Positions 11,138 through 22,617 of a stretch of 64,000 bases of DNA are shown here, piece by piece. The notes beneath the pieces were generated by a model. That model did not search any database and was not told the DNA's origin. It saw nothing but the letters and a program-made list of their open reading frames with translations. A program made the translations under genes and the position numbers. The stretch covers positions 1 through 64,000 of the forward strand of contig JADLZK010002640.1 in NCBI GenBank assembly GCA_015847255.1, read 5' to 3'. The DNA is from Hyparrhenia diplandra. Taxonomy: Eukaryota > Streptophyta > Magnoliopsida > Poales > Poaceae. Every line of letters begins with the position of its first letter. The first letter of the stretch is position 1.

Positions 11138-12758
11138 ATGGGCCGAGGCCGCAACCGCAAGACCCGCAACTTCGCCACGTTCCGCCTCTGCCCGCGCCCC
11201 GGGGCCGCTGACGCCTCCGACCGTGTCTTCGTTCGCGTCGACGACAACCAGTATTCCGTGCCCGGGTTCACCGACGACGAGGCCCCCTCGTCCTCCACCG
11301 CCGTCGGTGGAGACGGCGGCGAGCCCACCCCTCCTCCTCCACCTCGGCCAACGACGACGGAGCCCCTGCCGGAGCACGTCCGCCAGGAGATCTTGGAGCT
11401 CGGCCTCCCCGACGACGGTTACGACTACCTCACCCACCTCCGCGAGCTCCGCCCCTCCCTCTCCTCCACCGGCGGCGGGGATCCTCGGCCGTGTTCCTAC
11501 CCAGCCGCCGCCCCGCGCGCTCCGGCCTCCCCGTGGACGTCAAGGTCCGTTCGTCAGCATCCTGTGCCGTTTCGTCTGTCTGCCGAGTTGGCTAACTCAA
11601 TTCGTGCGTCGTGCAGGCGTACAACTTCACTCGTACACCGCTTGCTTCCGGGGAGGTTGCGGTGGTGGCGGCTCGTCGGACTGAGGAGGCTATTGACCTG
11701 GATGTCGCTAGGCTGCTTGACGGGAGCGATTCACTGGCCGTTGAGTTCGGGGATGAGGATTTAGAGGAGGATTTTGTTGTCCTTGCGAATGAACCAGATG
11801 AGGAGCAGGAGAACGAGGAAGAGAATGTTGCTGGGGGCAAGGAGAAAGCTCTGCAGCTGCCTCACGAGCATTTTGATTCGGTGAGCTCAGCGTCTACTTT
11901 ATGATCATTACTGTCTGCGAAGAAAGAGCTGTTGATCTGCCAGCAATGAGTCACTACCAGCTCTGCTCAGTGCTCACTGCTACAATACAATCGATGACAT
12001 GGACGTTTGCTGTTTAATCGTTGAATTTATTTTCATAATCAACAGTTCAGTGACTAACCTTCCATCATCAATCTAACAGAACACGGGTGTCAGTTATGCT
12101 GAAATCTTATTGCATTCTAATTTCTTGGGCATGCTTGTGAGCATTCGTGTGCACAAATTTGGTGTTACTGTTCTAGTACTTTTCATTCAAATTCCATGAA
12201 TATATATATATTCAAGTTTTTGATTTGTGTGTGATATGCAATTCACAGCTTTCTTTGGAATATGCTGACAGTGGAGATGGTTGTCATGTTCGAGATGCAA
12301 AGCATGATGAACTGTCCCAGGAGATTACAAACGAACTGAAATCGACTTCGCAGTGAGAACTTTGATACTGATAAAAATGCAGGGCACCAGCACCACAATA
12401 TGTTGCTCATGGGATACTAGAGTCAAAAGAGCAAATTGATTTATCTTCTAATGCCATCTCCGAATGTGTTGGGTATGCTGAATCATATGAAGTCAGTGAA
12501 GAAGAACAAGTGATTTTTGCTCCAGAAAGTAGTGAGGGATCTGCGGTTATGTACTCTACTACCATGGTTTCTGGATCATATCTCGATGTTAAAAAGAAAT
12601 TTCCGAAACTTTCCCCTGGAGAAACAAGTATGAAAAAAACCATCATCAGAAAAGGAATAGATAAGCTTCCTGCAGGGCATTTACCTCAGAGGAACACTCC
12701 GAGTGGTGAAAAACCGGGACCCTGCAAGGAACCAAAAGAGGAAGGGATAGAAAGCTAG
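11138..12758 (+). CDS. LTV1: LTV1-type 40S ribosome-biogenesis factor; C-terminus not found (exons 11138-11544, 11617-11880, 12249-12758)
   Basis: Family knowledge: LTV1 is a non-ribosomal factor bound to pre-40S particles and needed for late maturation and export. Seen: MGRGRNRKTRNFATFRL at the N-terminus, DRVFVRVDDNQYSVPGF, LPEHVRQEILELGLPDDG, YDYLTHLREL, then VDVK joined to AYNFTRTPL in exon 2, and an acidic stretch with DEEQENEEEN. Exon 3 has KLPAGHLPQR. The ATG at 11138 gives the family N-terminus; the frame is open further upstream but not conserved there. Problems: one G is missing in 11477-11480, and with it exon 1 becomes 136 whole codons; an in-frame TGA at 12354-12356 interrupts exon 3; a further one-base shift near 12718 moves the frame to GTKRGRDRKLG before a donor at 12759. 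The usual lysine/arginine-rich C-terminal block was not found downstream. Either the gene is decaying or exons are obscured by sequence errors. Confidence 0.75.
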
Positions 12759-14915
12759 GTAAATAGGTTCTCATTTCAACTCTTGAACATTTTAGTTCGG
12801 TATTCCTAACATTGTTGCTGTGTTCTGTTCATTTATTTATCTGAGGCTATTTGCTAAGCTTATTCAATGCAGAAAATGAGAAATGCTAAACAGACGGAAA
12901 ACCATCATATTTCGGTCCTTAATGTTTTAGGCTCGATCCATAGTTTGTTTAATAATGGCCACACACATTATCACACTGTTCTGTTATAATCCAGACAAAA
13001 AATGTTTCAAAGAAGCAGGTCATTGAGGTGTATTTTTCTGCTACATTATCATAATAACTAACCACGCCGCTTCTGTGAAATGCTTGATACCATGATGTTT
13101 ACTGGCTTGTGGCATCCTTTTTTTCCCTTAAAGGAGCATTCTTTTTTCTTGGGGTCTCCTTTTATGCATTTCATGTCATCATTGTTACTGATAATTGAAA
13201 GATCATGTCATCATTGTTACTGATAATTTTGTCTTCTAGGCTATAGAAAGATCAAGGTTGCAGAGCAAAGAATGATGATGTTGTCACATGACCATGTTGT
13301 GTAGTACGCTTTATGAGTTATGTAGTTTGTTATGTACAGTAAATCTGAAACTTGAACTGTGTACTTTCAAACTTCAAGAGAACTGTAGAAACAAAATTGT
13401 ATGCCAGATTAGACAGAGTTAGTTTAATGTGAGGTTTTATCTCAAGATTTTTATATGTAGGGCTGCTGTCTGCTGATCATCTCACTGGAATCAAGCAAGA
13501 AATTGTCACTTGTCATCACAATCCAGATCAGATGTATTGTCTCCCTAATGTCTGCCGAGGAGGAAACAATGAAAAGAAACAAAGATGTACTGGATAGCTA
13601 AAGGGATTTAACAGTGAGATATATCCAACCAACTGATGGTTCTGCTAACTGGAGATTTAACGAATTAGTGTACCATGGAAGGTACTACGAACTATTGCAG
13701 AACTGTTGTAGACAGGAGTTGCCATCCAGATCACTGTTTAGTGCTAGTGCAAAGTGCAATGCATCTGAGTTCAGATGCGCTAACTTTTGTTTCACGAGAT
13801 GATGTTTGCATCAGAGAGAAGATAGAGGTGGTGCAGTATGCATCTGCACGACTGACTGCACCGTACCTGTAGGGATGTCCTTCCCGGTTTAAACTTGAAA
13901 ACGAAGCCCTTTCATGGTTGCTATTGCGCTCCAATCATTTGAGTGGAGATGATTATGCTGCTCCCGCAAGACGATGACATCTTATAATGTCCTCATCATT
14001 GGGCAACAAAGCATACTGTTCATCCGTAATACGATCACCAGCGACGATGTTGTCTACCTTTTGTCGTTCGCTCTCAACTGCTGCACTCATTGCAGCTCTC
14101 TCAATCGACAGCAAAAGTTTGGAAAATGGTCTCTAGCACAATGGCAGGTAACTGTCATGATTTGTACAAGGTGCAGTGGTTATTTCAGGAAGCAAGAGGT
14201 AGCAACCAAAAGTTGAAGTTAGACAGTTTTTTTTTATGCCTATTTTTATCTTCATGAAAATCGAACCTACTAGCTCCTAGGTTGGTTATTGCATCGTTTT
14301 TCGATCTACAAGCGTAGATTGATCGCAGCCCGATGCACAGAATCGTGTAGCACAATCGGTTACATTTCGCAACGAAGGGGATCCGAAATTTACCGTGCCC
14401 AGACAAACCTAAAGAATGGTAAAAGCACAGTGTCAGGTGCTTTGATGTCTAGGTTCGTAGTAATGCAGAGTGAAAGAAAGGTTTCTAAGACTAGATTGAT
14501 GATGTTTTTTTTTGGAAGGGTCGACTTAGAATGATGATGTAGAATGACACAACAGTCAAGTTGGTCGCACTTTCTCTTTACACAATCATGTATATCAATC
14601 AATACCTCCCAAGGATCAATCGAACTATACATTGATTTCCTCCCGACGGGAAACACCAACTTTCATACAACCAGCCTTGCCAGCTTACCTTTAGAACAAG
14701 AACATGGAAAAGCAACTTTTCACAGATCGGACCTGCAGGGTTACACTCCCAGATATTTCTCCTATCGCTCTCCATAGTGGCAGTCCTGGATAGACGCTAA
14801 CAAAGATCAATCACGGTACATACCATTGGAAAGATTACAGTGCATAACTGAATAGGATGGTTATGCGACCATTTTTAAAGAAACTGAGGTGGAGAATGGG
14901 GAGGGATCTTACAGG
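12759..14915. other. Downstream region between LTV1-like gene and RabA gene
   Basis: The two genes converge here. A short direct repeat built on the word tcatgtcatcattgttactg occurs twice at about 13165-13230. No convincing further LTV1 exon, RNA gene or bounded transposon was recognised. The right end should include the RabA 3'UTR. Confidence 0.45.
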
Positions 14916-15845
14916 TCATAAGGAACAGCACCACCTCCCACCACTGCCTGTTTGGTTGGTAGTCTCACCCTGCAGCACCACGGCTTTCCTGTTGCTTAGC
15001 GACTGCAGCTCGCTTTTCTTCTGCTCTAGTGATTGGAACACCTTCCTGCTTAGTATGCTGTAGATCTCCTTAACGACAGTTTGAAAAGCTGACGCAACAT
15101 TTGACGAATCCAAAGCTGAGGTTTCCATGAAGAAAAGACCCTGAGCTTCCGCCAAGGCTTGTCCTTCCGCAGTGCTCACCTCACGCGCATGCTTCAGATC
15201 GGTTTTGTTACCCACCAGAATTGTGACGACATTCATATCGGAATGAGCTGCAGGTAACAAAAAAACGGGTCAGAAACGAAACAAGACCATATACCTAGTG
15301 CTGAAATTTAAAACAAGAACATCTGGTTTTGAATTGCACTTGTTCATGGTCAGCTTCAAGAGAATTTGTTCATAATGGCAAACTATACTAATTCTAAAAC
15401 TCAAATCACTACGTGACCTGAGGTTGGTTTATTGACAAGGAACTTATGAAGCAAACTTGAACCAGGCCAGCTCTATACAAAAGAAGTTAAGATATTGGTT
15501 CTTACTGTGCAGTTCATTGAGCCATCGACCAACACTATCAAAAGTCTGACGCCTGCTAATGTCATAGACGAGAAGAGCTCCCACAGCGCCTCGGTAGTAA
15601 GCAGATGTTACTGCTCGAAAGCGCTCTTGTCCAGCAGTGTCCCATATCTGAGCTTTAATCTCTTTTCCATCGATTACCAACTTTTGTGTCTGGAACTCCA
15701 CTCCTATAGTGGACTTGGAGTTTGGGTAGAACTCATTTCTTGCAAATCTTGCTAGCAAGTTTGATTTACCAACAGAGGAATCCCCAAGCAGAACAATTTT
15801 GAAGAGATAATCCTGGCTTTGTCCATCATCTCCATCATAGGCCAT
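14916..15845 (-). CDS. RabA (Rab11-class) small GTPase, two exons (15506-15845, 14916-15247)
   Basis: Family knowledge: plant RabA proteins direct trans-Golgi/recycling-endosome traffic to the plasma membrane and cell plate. Seen: an intact 223-residue frame with all GTPase motifs: G1 GDSSVGKS (residues 21-28), switch I STIGVEF, G3 WDTAGQE, G4 NKTD, G5 ETSAL, and a C-terminal CCSL for double geranylgeranylation. The intron has GT-AG ends and joins ELH to THSDMN in phase 1. The two coding exons total 672 bases. YYRGAVGALLVYD and FQTQ place it in the RabA clade; residues resemble RABA5/RABA6 more than RABA1-4, but I would not fix the subclass. This is the only gene here with no frame break, and it lies tail-to-tail with the LTV1-like gene. 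Confidence 0.95.
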
Positions 15846-15901
15846 TGTGGAACTACTCTATAAGTACTGCTGACCCTCTAGGGCTTGACAAATTACAACA
15901 C

Positions 15902-17096
15902 CTGTCATGTTTCCAGAATTATAGGCAAAGATCAGTAAATATACAATGGGAATGATTCAAAGCATAACAAATAAAATTTCTTAGTCATATCACAAAACAA
16001 ACCCTAAAGAACCAGGAATATGTCTTATCCAGACCCCCTTTGGAAGGAAGGAATTTCACAGGAATAGTATAGGATTTCATAGGAATCAGTTTATTTTCAC
16101 GGGAAAAATGCAGAAAACAGGACCAATTACAGCATCAGCTTGAGCAAGTTGAAATGTCACTAACAGAAGAAAGTTTGAACAGAAGCATCTCATCTCAATC
16201 AATTGGAAGCAAAGTTGATATCCACACAGAGAGGATCTATATAAAACTTGACAGTTTTGATTTAAGATGAAAGCCCTATTCCAATAATGAAGCAAACATG
16301 AGTACAAGAACAGGGAAAAAAGAGAAAATGTTGTATATATAATGTGAATCAGTACGTCTGCCCTTAAATCGGAACAGATCGCTCCGGATCTTGAAAAATA
16401 AAGGCAAGCCACACCAAGTTCTGTGAAGATAATAATGAAAAAAGAGCCACTGGATAGTTTGTTCGGGCATAACACCAATAGAACAGTGTGTGAAGCCCCT
16501 GCTATTCTCTCGACAATCCATGCACAAAACTGTCCACGGAGACGCCCATTTCCAGAAAGGGGACACACGATGGGCAAAACAATGTGGCACGCCCACATTA
16601 GGCACGAGGCACCCTGCAATCGAGTCATTTGTGTCCCCGACCGACGATCAGCAACACTACACATGGCATCAACAGTAATTACCCGAAACCCGAGAGATTT
16701 TGATCAGCTACCGCCAAAAGCCACATTCTCGCAACGACGCCCCGCCTCCGATTGACTTCCTCCCGCATTGGTCGCGGAACCGCACAGACCCAGCTGACTT
16801 CCCCAAGTCAGGCAGGACTCGAAGAGCTTACACTTACACAATGCAGCGCGGCGCGGGGAATTTAATTACCGGGGTAACTGCGACTGATCTCACGATTTCA
16901 GGAGGAACAACTAGACGAAATCCGTCCGCGGACCCAAGTTGCAAATGTGCCACGCACGCAGGAAACCAAATCCGCGACGAGACGAATCGAGAGATAGAAA
17001 CGCTTGGATTCGAATGGAGAAGAAAAACAAAACTAACGAACAGAGCGAGAGAATCCATTCCATCCCATCCCATCCAGGTGAGCCTGGGATACTCAC
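15902..17096 (-). other. Inferred 5'UTR intron of the RabA gene
   Basis: On the minus strand a GTGAGT donor (plus 17091-17096) follows a GC-rich leader. An AG acceptor (plus 15902-15903) precedes a short leader ending at the RabA ATG at 15845. The space between is AT-rich and non-coding, with a fragment of MITE-like sequence at about 16030-16090. Long leader introns are common in grass Rab genes. Needs transcript support. Confidence 0.5.
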
Positions 17097-17604
17097 CCGC
17101 CGCGCGAGAAGAAGATGAAGATGAAGAGGCCACCGTCCGAGTCCTGGTGGATCTCCACTCGACCCCAGCTAGGCCGCCCGCGGCGGGCGGGCAGAGCGTA
17201 CGGCAGGGGCAGGGGATCCGGCAGCGGGTGGGAGTGCGGGCACCGCGATGGTCGGGGCAGGGCGGTGGCCGGCGGCGTGGACTTGGCTAGGTTTGGTGGT
17301 GGACTGGAGGGAGACGAGGCGGGGCGGGCGGGGCGGAGCGCGCGTGTTGGTGGTGGTGGAGGTGGAGGTGAGAGATCTAGATCCCCGGCCACGCCGCGTC
17401 CACCGCTGCTGCGTGTGTTCCGCCAGGCCCTGTGCCCTGTGGTGGAACTCACGTACCGCGTGGTCTGCCTGCCGGGAGGAGCAGAGCACCAGTGCGCGAT
17501 GCACACCGTCGTCCCTTCAAATTTCGAGCCCCCCCTTCGACTGTCCTGCCACGAAATTTTTTTACCCCGACAGTGTTGTAAATTTGTGGTGGAGATGAGT
17601 ATTG
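17097..17604 (-). promoter_or_regulatory. GC-rich leader and putative promoter region of RabA
   Basis: Very GC-rich from 17097 to about 17540, consistent with a grass 5'UTR exon and promoter on the minus strand. Overlapping frames on both strands (proline/arginine-rich) are typical of GC-rich non-coding DNA. No clear TATA box was found. Confidence 0.4.
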
Positions 17605-18003
17605 TTAGATTAATCATATTGTATATTAGTAATATATTTTTAATAAATATATTTGAAGATGTAAATATAGGCATAGATAGAATTTTTTTATGAATATCTA
17701 GTTTAGCTTAGATATTTGATTTAACTTCATTTTGTTCTTTTCGGGAGGAGTATACCCATCAAATCAATAATTTGAATGCCATTTGGCTCAGTGTTTTTAG
17801 AGTATTGTTAGATTAATTGTGTAATATATTTTCAATAAATCTTTTTAAAGATAAAAATAGATATATATTTTAAATAAATATCTAGGTTAGTTTAGATTTT
17901 ATTTAACTTCATAGGAAGCGATTATTTTGTTCTTTCGGGAGGAGCATGCCCATCAAATCTATAATTTGACTGACTTTGGCTCAGTATTTTCAAAAGATCT
18001 TTT
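17605..18003. repeat. Diverged tandem duplication, two ~195-bp units
   Basis: Unit 1 is about 17605-17800 and unit 2 about 17808-18003. Both start gttagattaat. Both continue through aataaat, a tatctag/gttagttta-type stretch, atttaacttcat, ttgttctttcgggaggag and cccatcaaatc, and end near ggctcagt. No coding content. An old local duplication. Confidence 0.7.
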
Positions 18004-19371
18004 ATTAATACCCATAATTATTTTATCTTCTATTTGGATCCTTGAAATGTGTTTATTGTAGTTTAGACACAGTTTGAGATATGCTCTATAATTTCTATAA
18101 CTGTATTTCAGTTGGAGAGTACAAACGTGTCATGGTGATCTATAGAATCCATTTCTCATCTCCACCTTTGAATTTAAGATAGACTTATTTGTAGACTTAA
18201 ATAAAGTGGGATCTTAAATTTCAAACCAAGTAGACTAATTTATTAAGTAGATTTTGATTTTCTCAAAAATAAAGGGATCCAAATGGGACCTTAAGGACAG
18301 AGGTGCGAGCTAACGAAGGTTGTTCTTTTTTTTTTTCTCCATGTTTTTAGGGCATTTACAAAAGGTCTTTTCGCATTGTCTTTAAGTTGTTATTTTTCTA
18401 TAAAAAGTTCAGGTCAATGCTTAGAGACAACCGCCTCGCCTCTCTTCGTGAAAGGATGACTTAGGCTCGTGCTCCAATGTTAGAGACGATTTCGCCTTTG
18501 CGATGTACATGAGTTTTCGACTAGAAGCGCCTTCACAACCAATCCAGTCTACACGTGCATTAAATAATTTAGAGATTGTCTCCGACGGTAGATTTGAGGC
18601 CCGTAGAGACGGACCCGTATGTAGGCTGTACATGCCCTTAGGACATTTGTGCCTCAAGTAGTTTCCCTAGAGGTCATTTGGTTGGTGTCTTGGTGAGACA
18701 TAAATTAAAACAAGTCATGGTGCTGTACCTGGAGGCGGTACCATAAGTCAAAAGTGTGCTAATAATTAACCACGACTCTTTATAAAAAGAAATATAGAGA
18801 GCTTTGAATCTAGATGAGTTCAATCAATATTTAATTGAACTTGACCCTGCATACCAAGTTATTATCGAAAACCGTTCTCTAAAAGAGGACAAAATGAATA
18901 TTATTGATTGACTTTTCATTTTGGTGTGGTGAGATACATGGGCATTGCTGAAGATAAGTTTGTGTCCACCGAAGGAATAGTTTATAAAGCATACACCATG
19001 AAATATGTTGTTATTAGTCTTCGTATACACATGACAAGGCGAAGTCAAAAAAGAAACGAAGTCGGATTTCAGTCTGATTCCACCTATAATTGATGTTGTA
19101 AAGATAAATGTTGTGCCACAAAGGGAAGAAAAGGTACATGGGGTTTATTGCGTTGCGTGGGATCACAGAAGCCTACGGTGGTGATGGCTGGTGCAAGAAG
19201 AATCAATGTGATGCATGATCCAGATAGGTTGCAAGGCTCTATATGTAGCAATGGACCAAAGTTATGTCTCAGATTTCGTTGAAGTCAGAATCAATAATTT
19301 TAGTAGTCTCTCTAGGCCTGTCCTCATACTTTTGTGTCCTTAATTGAATTTTACCTTGGGTTGATGTTGTC
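18004..19371. other. Intergenic DNA; no gene seen
   Basis: AT-rich spacer with short frames only; nothing recognisable in either strand. Confidence 0.45.
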
Positions 19372-19732
19372 CATGGCTACGCTCTAGTAAGTGGCGTGCA
19401 GAACTCGGTGTATGAGTTTGAGCTGCATGGCTACGCTCTAGTAAGGCCTGGTTTAGATGGCAGTTTTCTCGCTCTCTATCCATCACATCACATTAAATAC
19501 ACCAAAAGATCTATGTTAGGAGAAAGTAAATATAGGTAAAAAAATAACTAATTACATAGTTTAGATATACATTACGAGATCTATTCTTTTGAGCCTAATT
19601 AGTCTATGATTGGACAAAGTTTACCACAAACAAACTAAACGTCTACAAAGGTCCAAATTCTAACTTGTTAACTTTTTTCCACCAACTAAACAGGGCCGTG
19701 GCGTGCAGAACTCGGTGTATGAGTTTGAGCTG
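19372..19732. repeat. 54-bp tandem duplication split by a MITE
   Basis: The unit 19372-19425 consists of a 19-base part (catggctacgctctagtaa) and a 35-base part starting gtggcgtgcagaactcgg. The first part recurs at 19426-19444 and the second at 19698-19732. The MITE 19445-19697 lies exactly between the two parts of the second copy. The four segments match closely. Confidence 0.85.
19445..19697. mobile_element. Tourist-like MITE
   Basis: It starts ggcctggtttagatgg and ends ccaactaaacagggcc, which are inverted repeats. Internal words (gagcctaattagtctatgattgg) match the same grass MITE type as the copy at 1853. TAA lies on the left but not on the right, so the TSD is incomplete. Confidence 0.75.
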
Positions 19733-19931
19733 AGGCTCGGATCCGTTATAATAGTACTGTATTTTTGGATTGATCCCTCTCAGAGTCTGTAATGACTAAT
19801 GAAGCCCTCTTGACTAATGTGTAGAACTCTCGGTGTGTGTTTAAATCTCTGAAAATTGACATTTCGTTTGTTTTGTAGAAAATATTATCCTACTATAGGA
19901 TAATTAGGCTTAAAAGAATCGTCTCGTAATA

Positions 19932-20190
19932 TACTCTCTCCGTTCCGAGAAAAACATTCAATTCTCACATTTCGAGGAGTAAATCATCATAAACTTGGAC
20001 CAAAATTATATGAAAAAGTACTAATATTTATGAGACAAAAATAAGTGTTGTTAAACTAGTTATGAAATATATTTATAATAAATTTGTTTCGAGACATAAA
20101 ATACCTTTTGCTACAAACTTGGTAAAAATTAAATAGTTTGACTCACACGTTTTCCATAGTTGTAAGTTTTCCTACGGAATGGAGGGGGTA
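19932..20190. mobile_element. Stowaway-like MITE nested in an older MITE-type sequence
   Basis: The element 19934-20188 starts ctctctccgttccgagaaaa and ends gtaagttttcctacggaatg followed by a G-rich tract, flanked by TA on both sides. The inverted ends are imperfect. The DNA on its left (aattaggcttaaaagaatcg, tctcgtaatatac) is the interior of a Tourist-like MITE, and catcaattag resumes on the right. So it sits inside that older element, whose own ends are unclear. Confidence 0.65.
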
Positions 20191-21839
20191 CATCAATTAG
20201 TTTATTTGTTTACATATATTTTATACTTTGAACATGTGTCTTTTGCTGTATTTAATGTTTTACGTGACGAGAATTTTGAAAAAAAAAATTGAAAAAATTG
20301 GTAACTAGTAAACACAACCAGATCTGTTCTTTTTTTCCCCTTAACTGCAACTTCGTCCAACAGTCCCATCAGGCGACTGTGTTCTGTGCATCTCGCGCCT
20401 GTGGGGGCACACGGAACGGACCAGACCTCGGAGGAGCATGGAGGGAGGGGAGGATTGAAAGCAGCAGCAGCAGAGCCTTTTGGCAGCAGCTGCCCTGCCC
20501 TGCCGTGCGGGCGAGCGAGCTCGGGAGTCGGGACACGGACACGGGCACGCACGCACCGACGTTGACAAGCAACTGGCGGCGGACCGCGCCGCACCGCACC
20601 GCGCCGCAGTGGTCTGTGGGTGGAAAAGCCCTGCCTGTCCTGCTGGAGTGCTGGTCCGTTCCTGCTCGGCACCGGCAGGCGCCAGCGGCAGCGGCAGCTA
20701 CGAGCGAACCAACCGGCGTTCCTCCACCGCCACACGCCAATGAGGCCACATGGCCGATGCATGGTCGCAGCCTCGCAGGCACCAACCGCCTGTACCTGTG
20801 TGGTATGCGTGGTGTACAGCGAGGTGAGGCGAGGCCAGCCCAGCCGGCAAAGTTACCGCAGCCACCCCGCCCCGCCGGCCGGCCGCTGCCGTGGCAATGA
20901 TGCATAGCTAAGCGCGTAGGGAGACCGTGGAGTAGTGCCTCAGCTGCGGTGCTTGGCTGGCGTCGGCAGCTGCAGCGGAGAGGCATGTGGCGTGTGAGAT
21001 TTCAGTTTGGCAACTGGGGTTGCACTACGGTTGCAGTTGCAGGTGTAGGAAGCAAAGCACCTAGGATTACCTTTACCTACTCCGTGTTCTTGAGCTTTTA
21101 TTAGGACAGCAACACGTCGGAATATCAATCAGATGGAGATGGTCCATCCACGCCCTTCTTCAATTCTTTGCTTCCGATCCCGTTTTCCTCTTTTTTTCTC
21201 CTTTATTTGAGTGTGATGCATTGCTTGTTCAAATGCAGGAAGCTAGAAATGCAGGTTATTCTTCGCGGTGAAATGTTAGAGAAGATTCACAAGGCCACAC
21301 TTTTCACTCAGTCATTCAGCGTGGCGCCCCGGCCCCCAGTGTCGCGCTTTGGCTGGTTTCTTTCACCGGAATTGGACCGCAAAAAGAAAAAAGGGAGGTG
21401 AAGTTCCAGTGTCACTGTTTCTTCACAGCAGCAGCGTGCGGTGCGACGCGACGGCAGGCAATGCAATGAATCGCGATGAACCATCATGTCCATTGTCCAC
21501 AGCCATTTCTGATCTCCCGTCCAGTCCAGTCCTCTTTCCTTCCACCAGTGGCCGGCCGTGCCCGTGGGAGCTGCTGCTGCTGCCGTATGCACATGGCCGG
21601 CCATGGCCGCGCTGCGCAGCGCAGCGCAGGCAGAGGCAGGCAGCACAGCGACGCACTGCAGCACCACACGAGCAAGCTAGCTAGCCTAGGAGTCAGCCTA
21701 TAGCTAGCGGCAGCGCCGTGGAGGAGGCGACAAGCCACAGTGTCCACCTGCGTGCCTGCCGGCCGGCTCCCTCCCCTGCCTGCAGCCTGCAGCCTGCAGC
21801 TACATGCAACAGCCCACGCGTCGGCTATATATGGGCATG
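20191..21839. other. GC-rich spacer; no gene seen
   Basis: From about 20380 to 21830 the sequence is GC-rich, with overlapping frames on both strands rich in R, P, A and H. None shows conserved motifs or splice-consistent structure. I regard these as compositional. Confidence 0.45.
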
Positions 21840-22325
21840 CAGCCCGCGGCCCCCGGCCCGGCCCGTGGCCGGCCTGAGCACCGGCACGGCCCGGTGACCA
21901 CCCGGCCCGTGCCGGCCCGGCCCGGTGGGGCGTGTCGGGCCCGGGCCGCTCCCCCAGCGGCACGGCACGGCACGGCCCGGTGAAATAGGCGGCCGATTGC
22001 CCGCCCGGTGGAGAAGCAGCCCAGCCCGGCAGCCTGCACCTGCCCCGCCCCCATATAAAACCAGCCGCAGCGGCCGCCCTCCACGAAACCCTAACCTAAT
22101 TCCCCACCCCACCCAGCGCCCCACATTTTGCCCTCTCTGCCCTTTGTAGATCTCGCTCTCTCGCCCGCCGTTGCTGCGCCTCCGACGCCGCCGCCGTTCG
22201 CCTCCCGTCGCCGTCGCAATAACCGACGCCTCACCTGCCCGGATCTGAGTTCGAAATCCCTCTTCTGTCTTCTCTTTTCCCCCCCTCTCCTCTCCTTTCT
22301 TTTTCTCCGTCAACATGTGAGTTCT

Positions 22326-22568
22326 TGGTTTCCTTCCTCGATCTGCCGCCTTCCGTCGTTTGTCTAATCCTTTGCCTCGGGTTGTTTTGATCCTCTCTCT
22401 ATCCGTGCTCCTCTCATTCTCTGGTTGGTTCTTGGCTTGGCTTCCAGGCACCGAGCTCGGTCTTGAGGTACCTCCCTCTCTCCCAGTCTCCCTGCTCCGT
22501 TTCCTTCCTCGATCCGCCGCCGGTCGCCGTCGTTTGTCTAATCCTTTTTGCTCTGGTTGTTTTTGCAG
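22326..22568 (+). repeat. Direct repeat of ~65 bp in the hAT leader
   Basis: The words tttccttcctcgatc, gtcgtttgtctaatccttt and ggttgtttt occur in order at about 22328-22390 and again at about 22499-22566. Both copies lie in what look like leader introns ending in cag (22448 and 22569). Probably a partial duplication of an intron and small leader exon. Confidence 0.65.
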
Positions 22569-22617
22569 GTTGCGCTCGGTGGTCTCTGACGTCGAGTCTT
22601 CCTCCTGTGGAGTTGAC

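Noticed and set aside
18824..19093. Opposed 61-74 residue frames as a gene
   Set aside because: AT-rich, no domains, and the two strands are equally open.
19372..19444. CRISPR-like repeat-spacer pattern
   Set aside because: Only two copies of the unit exist, and they form a simple tandem duplication in plant DNA.
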